NCBI GenBank assembly: GCA_002426755.1
Contig: DINI01000002.1
Span: 130,366-194,365, forward strand
Length of the DNA: 64,000 nt
Direction of reading: 5' to 3'
DNA from: Flavobacteriaceae bacterium UBA5544
GTDB lineage: Bacteria > Bacteroidota > Bacteroidia > Flavobacteriales > Flavobacteriaceae
Under the pieces are notes generated by a model. That model worked only from the letters and a program-made list of their open reading frames with translations. It searched no databases and was not told the origin of the DNA. Position numbers and translations under genes: made by a program. Shown here piece by piece: positions 32,508 through 42,089 of this stretch. Position 1 is the stretch's first letter. Each line of letters opens with the position of its first letter.

Positions 32508-33118
32508 TTCTGTCTCAATGCATTAATCTCCTCATTCATATCGGCAATATGTTGTAACACTTCATCACGACCAACAGAAGAAGTTGAAGATGTGATGAAA
32601 TGGGTTGGTGTCTCTTCCCAGGTTTTCAGTAGTTCTTGAGTGTAAGCTTCAATATTTCGTTCGATAGCTTTTGGCTTTAATTTATCGGCTTTGGTAAAAA
32701 TGATAGAAAAAGGAATGCCTTTCCCTCCCAAATATTCCATGAATTCCAAGTCAATTTTTTGAGGTTCATGCCGAATGTCCACGAGCACAAACGCATTGAC
32801 TAATTGTGTGCGTCTTTCAAAATAATCGGTGATAAATTTCTGGAATTTCTTTTTTGCAGATTTTGAAACCCTTGCATAACCGTACCCTGGCAAGTCAACC
32901 AAAAACCAATTCTTATTGATTAAAAAGTGATTGATAAGTTGTGTTTTTCCTGGGCGACCAGAGGTTTTTGCCAAATTTTTGTGATTTGTCAGCATGTTTA
33001 TCAATGATGACTTTCCCACGTTACTACGACCGATAAAGGCGTATTCGGGCAAGCTATCCTTTGGGCATTTAGCCACCTCGGAATTACTCATTATGAATTC
33101 GGCAGTTTTAATTATCAT
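32504..33118 (-). CDS. engB: Ribosome biogenesis GTP-binding protein EngB (YihA/YsxC)
   Basis: Essential GTPase for large-subunit assembly and division-related functions, 204 residues. G1 is GRSNVGKSSLINML, the switch region TSGRPGKTQLINHF, G3 DLPGYGYARVSK, and G4 TKADK. The ATG at 33118 gives a standard N-terminus (KTAEFIMSNSEVAKCP). It lies alone on the minus strand, with its 3' end converging on the ABC permease. Confidence 0.96.
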   Translation of the reverse strand: MIIKTAEFIMSNSEVAKCPKDSLPEYAFIGRSNVGKSSLINMLTNHKNLAKTSGRPGKTQLINHFLINKNWFLVDLPGYGYARVSKSAKKKFQKFITDYFERRTQLVNAFVLVDIRHEPQKIDLEFMEYLGGKGIPFSIIFTKADKLKPKAIERNIEAYTQELLKTWEETPTHFITSSTSSVGRDEVLQHIADMNEEINALRQN

Positions 33119-33128
33119 GTTTTCAGTC

Positions 33129-33292
33129 TTCAGTTTGCAGTAAGCAGTCGGCAGTTATTAATTTGAGCTTTATTTTATTTTATAAAATCGGTAAAGTTTC
33201 AAGATTCAGCTTTTTTAACCGCGAAGAACGCAAGGTTTTGCGCAAGGGACACAACGGATTTCAATTTCAGATCCAATTTCAATTTCAACTTT
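33129..33292. repeat. Repeat-rich spacer between the alpha/beta hydrolase and engB genes
   Basis: The 204-bp gap holds three short-repeat types: a CAGT-rich run (CAGTTTGCAGTAAGCAGTCG), a CGAAGAACGCAAGGTTTTGC-type segment (33220-33240), and TTTCAATTTCAACTTTTT units related to the nTTGAA hexamers of the paa cluster. No gene or clear promoter was seen. Confidence 0.6.
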
Positions 33293-33322
33293 TTAGGTCT
33301 TCCGTTATCGGTCACCTGTCCA

Positions 33323-34087
33323 TCAAAGACCACGTTTCGTAAGCCACGCATCCAAAATCCCATTAAACTCTTCGGGATGTTCCATCATTGCAGCATGCCC
33401 ACATTTATCAATCCAAAATAAATCAGAATCAGGAAGTAATTGATGGAATTCTTCGGCAACTTCAGGCGGCGTTACGGTATCGTTTTTACCCCAAATAATG
33501 CAGACAGGAAGATTCATTTTGGGCAAATCCTTTGCCATATTGTGACGTATGGCACTTTTTGCAATCGCCAGAGTTTTTATCAACTTGTTGCGGTCATTGA
33601 CGGTTTCGTAAACTTCATCCACAATTTCTTTGGTGGCAACCGCTGGGTCATAAAACACATCTTGTGCTTTTTTCTTAATGACCTCATAGTCACCTCTTTT
33701 GGTATAACCTCCGCCCATGGCACTTTCGTACAAACCTGAACTTCCGGTAATGACTAAAGCCTTGATTTTTGCAGGGTATAATTTAGTGTGATATAAGCCT
33801 ATATGGCCTCCAAGAGAGTTGCCCAATAGTATGACGTTGTCCAATTCCTTAAAAGCAATAAAATCACTCAAATATTTGGCAAAACTTCTAACATTGGTTT
33901 TTAGCAACGACATCGAGTAAATTGGTAATTCTGGAATGATCACTTTGTAACCTTTTGCTCCAAAATAATGCAATACGGCATCAAAGTTGCTCAAGCCTCC
34001 CATCAATCCATGAAGCACGATGATAGGTTGCCCTTCACCTTCTTCAATATAACTGTAATTTTTCTCTTTTCTTAAACGGTACTTCAT
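33323..34087 (-). CDS. Alpha/beta hydrolase
   Basis: A serine hydrolase of the alpha/beta fold, 254 residues from ATG 34087 (MKYRLRKEKNYSYIEEG); an upstream in-frame start at 34117 would add ten unconserved residues. VLHGLMGG is the oxyanion strand, LLGNSLGGHIGL the nucleophile elbow, WGKNDTVTPPEVAEEF the acidic-residue region and CGHAAMMEHPEEF the catalytic His. Substrate unknown; the fold suits small esters or a C-C bond hydrolase. It lies upstream of and divergent to the mraZ operon. Confidence 0.88.
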   Translation of the reverse strand: MKYRLRKEKNYSYIEEGEGQPIIVLHGLMGGLSNFDAVLHYFGAKGYKVIIPELPIYSMSLLKTNVRSFAKYLSDFIAFKELDNVILLGNSLGGHIGLYHTKLYPAKIKALVITGSSGLYESAMGGGYTKRGDYEVIKKKAQDVFYDPAVATKEIVDEVYETVNDRNKLIKTLAIAKSAIRHNMAKDLPKMNLPVCIIWGKNDTVTPPEVAEEFHQLLPDSDLFWIDKCGHAAMMEHPEEFNGILDAWLTKRGL

Positions 34088-34209
34088 CGATTGGTTAGTC
34101 TGTTGCTCAAAAAACAAATATAGGTATTTCGTGGAAATATAGTTTTATTTTCAACAGACTTCCAACGAATACTTTCAGAATAGTTTTCGACAATGAGAAC
34201 ATGGTTTTT

Positions 34210-34219
34210 CTACCACTTT
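34210..34219 (-). promoter_or_regulatory. Isolated inverted MraZ-type box
   Basis: CTACCACTTT is the reverse complement of AAAGTGGTAG, the first unit of the array at 34306-34335, about 90 bases upstream. It could be a distal MraZ site or regulate the divergent hydrolase. Confidence 0.5.
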
Positions 34220-34305
34220 CCAATTAATTGATATTCAGGTTATTATTATTTATTTAATCTAAAATTTTTACAGAAATATCGGCTTAATTTAAAAACTTAT
34301 AAACA

Positions 34306-34335
34306 AAAGTGGTAGAAAGTGGTAAAAAGTGGTAA
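34306..34335 (+). promoter_or_regulatory. MraZ operator: three tandem 10-bp boxes
   Basis: AAAGTGGTAG, AAAGTGGTAA and AAAGTGGTAA in direct tandem with an exact 10-bp period. MraZ proteins are known to bind direct GTGG-type repeats spaced by one helical turn upstream of their own operon. The array covers the region where a -33 element would lie, so MraZ binding should block transcription of mraZ and the dcw genes. Confidence 0.9.
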
Positions 34336-34344
34336 TATTTTCAA

Positions 34345-34352
34345 TATATTTG
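34345..34352 (+). promoter_or_regulatory. -7 promoter box of the dcw operon
   Basis: TATATTTG, an exact match to the Bacteroidota -7 consensus TAnnTTTG, 10 bases after the MraZ boxes and 34 bases before the mraZ start codon. Confidence 0.75.
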
Positions 34353-34385
34353 AATCGTAGTCGTTAGTAATACAAACACATCATT

Positions 34386-34853
34386 TTGAACTCATTAATA
34401 GGAACATACGAATGCAAGGTGGATGCCAAAGGAAGGCTAATGCTTCCTGCTGCCATCAAAAAGCAGTTGTCGCCTATGTTGCAAAATGGCTTTGTCTTGA
34501 AACGAGCGGTTTTTCAGCCCTGTTTGGAATTATATCCAATGACGGAGTGGGAAGCGTTGATGCAAAAAGTAAACAAGCTTAACCGTTTCAAAAAAAAGAA
34601 TAACGATTTCATACGTCGCTTTACTGCTGGTGTCAAAGTTGTTGAAGTAGATGCTACGGGACGGTTGCTGATTCCTAAAGATTTGATGGCATTTTCTGAT
34701 ATCACTAAAGATATTGTGGTTTCGTCAGCAATTAACATCATTGAGATTTGGGATAAGGATAAATATGAACAAGCTATTGATGACGCCACAGGCGATTTTG
34801 CGGATTTAGCTGAAGATGTCATGGGACAAGATGATGACAATGGAATATCATAA
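34386..34853 (+). CDS. mraZ: Transcriptional regulator MraZ
   Basis: DNA-binding repressor of the dcw operon, made of two SpoVT/AbrB-like MraZ repeats, 155 residues. The paired motifs are GTYECKVDAKGRLMLPAAIK (about 5-24) and KVVEVDATGRLLIPKDLMAF (about 82-101). The start codon is TTG (TTGAACTCATTA); no ATG precedes the conserved N-terminus, so the weak start appears genuine. The C-terminus is extended and acidic (DLAEDVMGQDDDN). The operator array of its own type lies 50-80 bases upstream. It overlaps rsmH. Confidence 0.95.
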   Translation: MNSLIGTYECKVDAKGRLMLPAAIKKQLSPMLQNGFVLKRAVFQPCLELYPMTEWEALMQKVNKLNRFKKKNNDFIRRFTAGVKVVEVDATGRLLIPKDLMAFSDITKDIVVSSAINIIEIWDKDKYEQAIDDATGDFADLAEDVMGQDDDNGIS

Positions 34854-35736
34854 TGCAGTTTTACTTACAGAAACAGTCGATGGTTTGAATGTTAAACCGG
34901 ATGGTGTCTATGTCGATGTGACGTTCGGTGGTGGAGGTCATAGTCGGGAAATTTTAAAGCGATTGGGACCAAACGGAAAATTGTATGCTTTTGACCAAGA
35001 TAAAGACGCTCTTTTAAATACAATCGATGATGCGCGTTTCACTTTAATCAATGAAAACTTCAGATTTATCAAACGTTTTTTGAGATTTTATGGTGTGAAG
35101 GAAGTAGATGGTGTTCTTGCTGATTTTGGTGTGTCATCCCATCAGTTTGATGTTGCCGAACGCGGTTTTTCCACTCGTTTTGAAGCTGACTTGGATATGA
35201 GAATGAATCAGGATAGCCAACTATCTGCTTACCATGTCATCAACAAATATGAAGAGGAACAAATAAAAGAAGTGTTGCTTCAATATGGCGAATTGAGACA
35301 AGCGCCAGCAATGGCGAGAGTCATTGTTGAAGAGAGAGCCCATGGAGATATTAAATCAAGTGAGCAGTTGAAAGAAGTGCTCAAAAAATTTGTAAAACAT
35401 AAAAACGAGCATAAGGTCTTGGCGCAAATCTATCAAGCAATTCGTATTGAAGTGAATCAAGAAATAGAAGCATTAAAGGAATTGTTGATTCAAACACCTG
35501 AAGTATTGAGAAAGGGAGGTCGCTTGAGTTTTATCTCATATCACTCATTGGAAGACCGATTGGTGAAACGATTTATAAGAAATGGCATGTTTGAAGGAGA
35601 GCCAGAGCGTGATGTTTTTGGAAATTTTGAAGTGCCATTACAAAAAGTAAATGGTTTGATTGTCCCAACAAAAGAAGAAATTAAAGAAAATAATAGAGCC
35701 CGAAGTGCAAAGTTGAGAATTGCCGAAAAATTATGA
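34831..35736 (+). CDS. rsmH: 16S rRNA (cytosine(1402)-N(4))-methyltransferase RsmH
   Basis: SAM-dependent methyltransferase (formerly MraW) acting on C1402 of 16S rRNA. EYHNAVLLTETVDGL at the N-terminus, DVTFGGGGHSREIL as SAM motif I, VDGVLADFGVSSHQFD and SFISYHSLEDRLVKRF are diagnostic. Starts at ATG 34831 or 34834 (MMTMEYHN) overlap the end of mraZ by about 20 bases; the longer frame from 34816 adds MSWDK. About 301 residues. Its end overlaps ftsL by 4 bases. Confidence 0.95.
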   Translation: MMTMEYHNAVLLTETVDGLNVKPDGVYVDVTFGGGGHSREILKRLGPNGKLYAFDQDKDALLNTIDDARFTLINENFRFIKRFLRFYGVKEVDGVLADFGVSSHQFDVAERGFSTRFEADLDMRMNQDSQLSAYHVINKYEEEQIKEVLLQYGELRQAPAMARVIVEERAHGDIKSSEQLKEVLKKFVKHKNEHKVLAQIYQAIRIEVNQEIEALKELLIQTPEVLRKGGRLSFISYHSLEDRLVKRFIRNGMFEGEPERDVFGNFEVPLQKVNGLIVPTKEEIKENNRARSAKLRIAEKL

Positions 35737-36053
35737 AGCAAAGTTTATATGGCATATTAAAAGGAAAATTTTTAATCAGTGATGATTCGTTCAAAAATTG
35801 GAGAATCATCCTTTTCATTTCTTTTTTGGCCATTATTATGATTGCAAGCTCTCACAGTGCGGACCAAAAAGTGCACGATATCGCTCGATTGAATAATGAA
35901 GTTAAAGAATGGCGGTCTTCGTTTGTAGACGGACGTTCAAAATTAATGAGGCTTAAGATGGAGTCTGCACTCATCAGTAAAATGTCAGAAAAAGGAATTG
36001 AACCATCTGTAATACCACCAAAAAAAATAAAAGTAGCATCACAAGAAAATTGA
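35733..36053 (+). CDS. ftsL: FtsL-like divisome protein
   Basis: A 106-residue bitopic membrane protein in the position occupied by ftsL in Bacteroidota dcw clusters. A short cytoplasmic region of about 24 residues is followed by one transmembrane helix (IILFISFLAIIMIASSHSA, about 26-44). A periplasmic coiled-coil-prone segment (ARLNNEVKEWRSSFVDGRSKLMRL) comes next, with a Lys-rich end. FtsL stabilises the FtsQBL complex. Sequence conservation of FtsL is poor, so assignment relies on topology and location between rsmH and ftsI. Confidence 0.85.
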   Translation: MKQSLYGILKGKFLISDDSFKNWRIILFISFLAIIMIASSHSADQKVHDIARLNNEVKEWRSSFVDGRSKLMRLKMESALISKMSEKGIEPSVIPPKKIKVASQEN

Positions 36054-36058
36054 ATTAA

Positions 36059-38056
36059 GTGGCAGTCACCGAAAAAAGCATATTGAACCGATTGTATTTT
36101 GTAGCAGGCATCATGTTTGTCTTTGCTATCGCCGTTGTGTTCAAATTGTTTAGTATTCAATTTGTTCAAGGTGATAAGTATAGAGAATTAGCAGAAGAAC
36201 GTACCATAAAAAATGTAGTGATTCCGGCAAATAGAGGCAATGTCTATGCGGCAGACGGAAGTCTTTTGGCAACCTCCATACCTAAATATGACATTCGTTT
36301 TGATGCCTTGACTCCAACTACGACGACTTTTGAAAAATATCTCAAACCATTAAGTGATTCGCTTTCTAAATACAGTGGTAAATCATCGACTTACTATCAA
36401 AATGAGTTGAGAAAGGCAAGAGCCAACAAAAACCGATATTTTCTGGTGGCACGAAACATCAGCTATACAGATTATACAAGAATTAGAAATTTTCCTTTAT
36501 TAAAATTAGGTGCCTTCAAAGGAGGATTGATTGTGGAGCAGACCACAAAACGGGAACATCCAATGGGTGGTATTGCACAGCGTAGTATTGGTTATGAGCG
36601 ATTTTCGGATGATGGGACGGTTACTCGTGCAGGAATTGATGGTGCTTTCGGAAGCAAATATCTTCGAGGGATTGATGGGCATCGATGGAAACAAAAAATT
36701 GGGCAAGGACAATGGAAGCCAATTGCAGATTACAATGAAGTGGAGCCAAAAGACGGCTATGATATTTATACGACAATAGATGTCAATATTCAAGACATTG
36801 CGCATCATGCCTTATTAAAACAGTTGGAATATTACGAAGCAGAACACGGTTGTGTGGTGGTAATGGAAGTGAAAACAGGCGAAATCAGAGCCATTTCAAA
36901 TCTTGGAAAAACAAAAGATGGATTTTATTATGAGAAATTGAATTATGCCGTGGGTGAATCCCACGAACCTGGCTCGACTTTTAAATTGATGGCGTTGGCA
37001 GCAGCTTTGGAAGACAAAGTTGTGGATACGTCAGATGTGGTCGATACAGGTAATGGTTCAAAACGTTTTTATGGTAGAACCATATATGATTCTCATGGTT
37101 ATGGAAAGATTTCAATAGCAAGAGCTCTTGAAGTGTCTTCCAATATAGGATTTGCAACAATCATTGATGATAATTATTCTAAAAATCCAATCAAATTCAT
37201 TAACAGGCTTAAGAGTTGGCATCTTAATGAACCACTAGGGTTGGCTATTCTCGGCGAGGGAAAACCTGACATTTCAGCTCCCGGTGATAAAAAATGGAGT
37301 AAAAATGCTTTGCCTTCTATGGCTTACGGTTATAATTTGAGCTTAACGCCATTGCAAACCTTAACCTTTTATAATGCTATTGCCAATAATGGCGAAATGG
37401 TTAAACCTCATTTTTTAAGAGAAGTAAGAGAGTTTGATAAGAACATTGAAACTGTTGATAAAAAAATTATTGAGACTAAAATCTGTTCTGATGAAACTAT
37501 AAAAAAATTACAGGCAATATTAAAGAATGTTGTGGTACGAGGAACGGGCAAAAGTCTCTATTCGCCAACATTTTCTATGTCCGGAAAAACAGGAACGGCA
37601 AAAAAAGAGTATTGGACAGCCGATTGGGAAAGAAACAAGAAGTATATATCCTCATTTGCAGGTTATTTTCCTTCTGAAAACCCTAAATATTCTTGCATTG
37701 TAGTCATTCATGAGCCAAGCACTAAAAAAGGTTTTTACGGAGCGGATGTTTCTGGCCCTGTTTTTAAAGCGATAGCCCAAAAAATATTTACCGATACACC
37801 AATAAGTGACGAGATTAAGTCTCTCAATTTTAAAAATTCAGTAGTAGAAAAAGATTTTGAGAATTACTATGACTTTGCCCAAACTTATAAAACAATTATG
37901 CCAGATGTTACAGGGATGCCAGCTATGGACGCGCTTGCATTACTTGAGAACATGGGTTTAAAAGTAAAGGTTGAAGGCGTTGGCATTATCAAAAAACAAT
38001 CTATAGATAAAGGTACCAAAGTTCAAAGGAATCAAACAGTCATCTTGAATATTTAA
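36059..38056 (+). CDS. ftsI: Septal peptidoglycan transpeptidase FtsI (PBP3) with C-terminal PASTA domain
   Basis: Class B penicillin-binding protein for septal cross-linking, 665 residues, starting at GTG 36059 (MAVTEKSILNRLYFVAG). One N-terminal transmembrane helix (about 14-35), then the PBP dimerisation domain. The transpeptidase domain has S306 in SHEPGSTFKLM (SxxK with K309), SSN in VSSNIGFA and KTGTAKK. A single PASTA domain closes the protein (IMPDVTGMPAMDALALLENMG). Its TAA shares a base with the murE ATG, consistent with tight coupling. Confidence 0.95.
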   Translation: MAVTEKSILNRLYFVAGIMFVFAIAVVFKLFSIQFVQGDKYRELAEERTIKNVVIPANRGNVYAADGSLLATSIPKYDIRFDALTPTTTTFEKYLKPLSDSLSKYSGKSSTYYQNELRKARANKNRYFLVARNISYTDYTRIRNFPLLKLGAFKGGLIVEQTTKREHPMGGIAQRSIGYERFSDDGTVTRAGIDGAFGSKYLRGIDGHRWKQKIGQGQWKPIADYNEVEPKDGYDIYTTIDVNIQDIAHHALLKQLEYYEAEHGCVVVMEVKTGEIRAISNLGKTKDGFYYEKLNYAVGESHEPGSTFKLMALAAALEDKVVDTSDVVDTGNGSKRFYGRTIYDSHGYGKISIARALEVSSNIGFATIIDDNYSKNPIKFINRLKSWHLNEPLGLAILGEGKPDISAPGDKKWSKNALPSMAYGYNLSLTPLQTLTFYNAIANNGEMVKPHFLREVREFDKNIETVDKKIIETKICSDETIKKLQAILKNVVVRGTGKSLYSPTFSMSGKTGTAKKEYWTADWERNKKYISSFAGYFPSENPKYSCIVVIHEPSTKKGFYGADVSGPVFKAIAQKIFTDTPISDEIKSLNFKNSVVEKDFENYYDFAQTYKTIMPDVTGMPAMDALALLENMGLKVKVEGVGIIKKQSIDKGTKVQRNQTVILNI

Positions 38057-39519
38057 TGACAGAGTTAAAGCACATATTATATAAAGTTACTATCAATGCA
38101 GTAGTTGGCAGTACAGGTGTGCAGATCAATGCCATTGATTTTGATTCACGCCATATGTCTAAAAATGATGTTTTTGTTGCCATTAAAGGAACGGTTTCTG
38201 ATGGCCATCAGTTCATTGATACAGCCATTGAAAAAGGTGCAATCGCCATTGTTTGTGAAACGTTGCCATCAAATCTTCAAAACGGCATTACTTATATAGA
38301 AGTGGAAAGCGCCAGCAAAGCATTGGCATTCATGGCTTCCAATTATTATGGGAATCCATCAACAAATCTCAAATTGGTTGGTGTTACAGGAACCAATGGA
38401 AAAACAACTGTTGCCACTTTATTATATCAGCTCTTCAAAAAAGCAGGTTTTAAAGTTGGATTGTTATCTACTGTCAAAATTATGGTCGATAACACTGAAT
38501 ATAAGGCAACACATACGACTCCAGATTCATTATCTATTAACAAGTATTTAAGTATGATGAATGAGGAAGGTGTTGAATTTTGCTTTATGGAAGTGAGTTC
38601 ACATGGCATTCATCAAAATCGTACTGAAGGTTTAAAGTTTGAGGGAGGCATCTTCACAAATTTATCCCATGACCATTTAGATTATCACGAGACCTTTGCA
38701 GAATACAGAGATGTCAAAAAATCATTCTTTGATAATTTATCAAAAGAAGCGTTTGCCTTGGTCAATATTGATGACAAGAACGGATTGGTCATGCTTCAAA
38801 ATACCAAGGCGAGGAAATTCACTTATGCGCTCAAAACCTATGCTGATTATAAAGCCCAAATTTTAGAAAACCAATTTGGAGGCTTGTTGCTAAAAATTAA
38901 TGATAACGAAGTCTGGACACGATTGGTTGGAAACTTTAACGCTTACAACATTTTGGCAATTTATGCTACTGCAGAATTGCTGGGCTTGGAAAAAGTTGAA
39001 AATCTTCGTTTGATTAGTGAATTGGAAAGCGTGAGTGGTCGCTTTCAATATCTAATTTCAGATGAAAAAATCACGGCTATTGTTGATTATGCACATACTC
39101 CTGATGCGTTGCAAAATGTATTGGAAACCATTAATAGCATCCGAACCAAAAACGAAGAGTTGATTACGGTAGTTGGTTGTGGCGGGGATAGAGATAAAAC
39201 AAAGCGTCCCAAAATGGGTCACATTGCGTCAGCTTTGAGCACTAAAGTCATTTTTACTAGTGACAATCCGCGAAGTGAAGTTCCAGAGATCATCATAGAA
39301 GAAATAGAAAAAGGTGTTGAACCTCAAAATTTTAAAAAAATTGTTTCAATTGTTGATAGAAAACAAGCGATTAAAACCGCATGTCAAATGGCGCAACCTA
39401 ATGACATCATTTTGATTGCAGGAAAAGGTCATGAAACTTATCAAGAAATAAAAGGAATCCGTAGCGATTTTGATGATTATAAAATTGTACAAGAATTTTT
39501 AAAACAATTACAAAAATAA
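38056..39519 (+). CDS. murE: UDP-N-acetylmuramoyl-tripeptide synthetase MurE, meso-diaminopimelate type
   Basis: Adds the third stem amino acid to UDP-MurNAc-L-Ala-D-Glu. The ATP-binding motif [15 protein letters not shown], the central-domain signature [10 protein letters not shown] and [13 protein letters not shown] are present. [14 protein letters not shown] contains DNPR, the motif that selects meso-diaminopimelate rather than lysine. The C-terminal [10 protein letters not shown] is also diagnostic. It is 487 residues long. Start ATG overlaps the ftsI stop. Confidence 0.97.
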   Translation: MTELKHILYKVTINAVVGSTGVQINAIDFDSRHMSKNDVFVAIKGTVSDGHQFIDTAIEKGAIAIVCETLPSNLQNGITYIEVESASKALAFMASNYYGNPSTNLKLVGVTGTNGKTTVATLLYQLFKKAGFKVGLLSTVKIMVDNTEYKATHTTPDSLSINKYLSMMNEEGVEFCFMEVSSHGIHQNRTEGLKFEGGIFTNLSHDHLDYHETFAEYRDVKKSFFDNLSKEAFALVNIDDKNGLVMLQNTKARKFTYALKTYADYKAQILENQFGGLLLKINDNEVWTRLVGNFNAYNILAIYATAELLGLEKVENLRLISELESVSGRFQYLISDEKITAIVDYAHTPDALQNVLETINSIRTKNEELITVVGCGGDRDKTKRPKMGHIASALSTKVIFTSDNPRSEVPEIIIEEIEKGVEPQNFKKIVSIVDRKQAIKTACQMAQPNDIILIAGKGHETYQEIKGIRSDFDDYKIVQEFLKQLQK

Positions 39520-39520
39520 T

Positions 39521-40756
39521 ATGCTGTATTACCTATTCGAATATTTAGAAAAGCATTTCCAAATTCCTGGCGCATCTCTCTTTGGGTTTATCACCTTTAG
39601 AGCTGCGATGGCCATTATTTTGTCCTTGCTTATTTCTACGATTTTTGGTAAACGCATCATTCGATTTTTACAAAGACAACAAGTTGGAGAAACCATTCGC
39701 GATTTAGGGCTGGAAGGACAAGTTGAAAAAGCTGGTACACCAACCATGGGTGGAATTATCATCATTTTGGCGACCCTCATTCCGGTATTGTTATTGGCAA
39801 AACTTGAAAATATTTACATTATTCTTTTGATAGTCACCACACTTTGGATGGGAACGATCGGCTTCATTGACGACTATATCAAAAAATTCAAAAAAGATAA
39901 AGAAGGATTAAAAGGAAAGTTTAAAGTTCTGGGTCAAGTGGGTCTTGGGATTATTGTGGGTGCAACGCTTTATTTTCATCCAAATGTCACAGTTAGAGAA
40001 GAATTGCCACAAAACCAACAGAAAGAAATTGTGATGTCTGATGGTTCAATTCAAAAGCAATTTAGTTATGAGGAAAAATCAACAAAAACGACCATTCCCT
40101 TCGTCAAGGAAAATGAATTTGATTACTCCGAACTTATTACTTGGATAGATCCAGGCTTTAAAAAATATGCATGGATTGTATTCATTTTAGTCAGCATTTT
40201 CATTATTACAGCAGTTTCCAATGGCGCAAATTTGACTGATGGTATTGATGGATTGGCCGCTGGAACATCCGCCATCATTGTCCTCACACTTGGAATTTTC
40301 GCATGGGTTTCGGGTAACATCATTTTTTCAGAGTATCTCAACATCATGTATATCCCACGAGTGGAGGAGCTCACAATTTACATTGCTGCTTTTGTAGGGG
40401 CGTTGATTGGATTTTTGTGGTACAACACCTATCCAGCGCAGGTGTTCATGGGGGATACAGGAAGTTTGACCATTGGAGGAATTATCGCTGTGATAGCAAT
40501 TGCGGTTCGAAAAGAGTGGTTGATTCCAGTGTTATGTGGCATCTTTTTAGCCGAAAATCTATCTGTGATGATGCAAGTGAGCTGGTTCAAGTACACCAAG
40601 AAAAAGTATGGTGAAGGACGACGCATTTTTAAAATGTCGCCTTTGCATCATCATTACCAAAAATCAGGATATCATGAAAGTAAAATCGTAACCCGATTTT
40701 GGATTGTCGGGATTTTACTGGCGATACTGTCCATAGTGACCTTGAAAATCAGATAG
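39521..40756 (+). CDS. mraY: Phospho-N-acetylmuramoyl-pentapeptide transferase MraY
   Basis: Transfers phospho-MurNAc-pentapeptide to undecaprenyl phosphate to form lipid I in the inner membrane. Diagnostic segments are [38 protein letters not shown] (catalytic Asp pair), [16 protein letters not shown] and [12 protein letters not shown], plus the [19 protein letters not shown] end. At 411 residues it is longer than the typical 360. The extra about 50 residues lie in a periplasmic insert near residues 150-215 ([13 protein letters not shown]...), a pattern known in Bacteroidota. Confidence 0.97.
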   Translation: MLYYLFEYLEKHFQIPGASLFGFITFRAAMAIILSLLISTIFGKRIIRFLQRQQVGETIRDLGLEGQVEKAGTPTMGGIIIILATLIPVLLLAKLENIYIILLIVTTLWMGTIGFIDDYIKKFKKDKEGLKGKFKVLGQVGLGIIVGATLYFHPNVTVREELPQNQQKEIVMSDGSIQKQFSYEEKSTKTTIPFVKENEFDYSELITWIDPGFKKYAWIVFILVSIFIITAVSNGANLTDGIDGLAAGTSAIIVLTLGIFAWVSGNIIFSEYLNIMYIPRVEELTIYIAAFVGALIGFLWYNTYPAQVFMGDTGSLTIGGIIAVIAIAVRKEWLIPVLCGIFLAENLSVMMQVSWFKYTKKKYGEGRRIFKMSPLHHHYQKSGYHESKIVTRFWIVGILLAILSIVTLKIR

Positions 40757-40757
40757 C

Positions 40758-42089
40758 ATGAAACGATTGGTGATTCTTGGTGGTGGAGAAAGTGGTGTTG
40801 GTACAGCACTTTTGGGAAGGGCAAAAGGATACGAAGTTTTTGTTTCTGACAAAGGCTCAATTAAAGAAAAATATAGAGACGTTCTTAAACATAATGGTAT
40901 TGAATTTGAAGATGAACAGCATACGGAATCAAAAATCCTGAATGCGGACATCGTGATGAAAAGCCCAGGAATTCCTGACAAAGTTTCCGTTGTGAAACAG
41001 ATTCGTGAAAACGGAATTCAAGTTGTTTCCGAAATCGAATTTGCATCAAAATTTACAGATGCAACGATTGTTGGCATCACAGGCAGCAATGGGAAAACAA
41101 CCACTGCGAGTTTAACCTATCACATTCTAAACCAGGAATTGGAAGTTGGCTTGTCGGGCAATATTGGGAAGAGTTTTGCACAACAAATTCTGGAGCATGA
41201 TTATCCAAATTATGTGTTGGAAATCAGTAGTTTTCAGTTGGATGATATTATGGATTTCAAACCACACATTGCAGTTTTGCTCAACATCACACCAGACCAT
41301 TTGGACCGATATGATTACAAGTTTGAGAATTATATCAATTCAAAATTCAGAATTGCGATGAACCAAACCGAAGAGGATTTCCTGATTTATGATGCAGATG
41401 ATGAGGTCATTAACGAATGGCTCAAAAACAATAAAATTCAATCCACATTATTACCATTTTCATTGGTCAAAACAATTGATAATGGAGCATATTTAGATAA
41501 AGAGAATATAAAAATAACGATAGATAACAATCAAATAATTATGCCAACAGCAAATTTAGCTTTAGAAGGAAAACATAACATCAAGAACCAAATGGCTGCT
41601 TCAACCGTAGCCCATTTATTGAAAATCAGAAAACAGACCATTCGCGAAAGTTTGGAAAATTTTCAAGGTGTAGAACATCGGTTGGAACATGTATTGAAAA
41701 TCAACAAAGTTCAGTACATCAACGATTCCAAGGCAACGAATGTCAATTCTACCTATTATGCTTTGGATAGTGTGGACACACCAACGGTTTGGATTGTTGG
41801 TGGTGTTGATAAAGGCAATAATTATAACGAATTATTTCCTTTTGTAAATGAAAAAGTAAAGGCGATTATCTGCTTGGGTGTTGATAACAAAAAGTTGATG
41901 GACACTTTTGGAACTATGGTCGATGTTATTGTCGAAACCCAATTTATGAGTGAAGCTGTAAAAATCGCCTATAAAATTGCCGAAGCTGGAGATACGGTTT
42001 TGTTATCACCTGCTTGCGCAAGTTTTGATTTGTTTGAAAATTACGAAGACAGAGGACGTCAATTTAAAGATGCTGTAAGAAATTTATAA
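40758..42089 (+). CDS. murD: UDP-N-acetylmuramoyl-L-alanine--D-glutamate ligase MurD
   Basis: Cytoplasmic Mur ligase adding D-glutamate to UDP-MurNAc-L-Ala. It opens with LVILGGGESGVGTALLGRAKG (UDP-binding Rossmann-like domain). GITGSNGKTTTASLTYH is the ATP P-loop, LEISSFQLDDI the central signature, and VQYINDSKATNVNSTYYALDS the C-terminal domain entry. It is 443 residues long. It follows mraY by one base and its last base is the first base of the ftsW ATG, so the genes are tightly coupled. Confidence 0.97.
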   Translation: MKRLVILGGGESGVGTALLGRAKGYEVFVSDKGSIKEKYRDVLKHNGIEFEDEQHTESKILNADIVMKSPGIPDKVSVVKQIRENGIQVVSEIEFASKFTDATIVGITGSNGKTTTASLTYHILNQELEVGLSGNIGKSFAQQILEHDYPNYVLEISSFQLDDIMDFKPHIAVLLNITPDHLDRYDYKFENYINSKFRIAMNQTEEDFLIYDADDEVINEWLKNNKIQSTLLPFSLVKTIDNGAYLDKENIKITIDNNQIIMPTANLALEGKHNIKNQMAASTVAHLLKIRKQTIRESLENFQGVEHRLEHVLKINKVQYINDSKATNVNSTYYALDSVDTPTVWIVGGVDKGNNYNELFPFVNEKVKAIICLGVDNKKLMDTFGTMVDVIVETQFMSEAVKIAYKIAEAGDTVLLSPACASFDLFENYEDRGRQFKDAVRNL

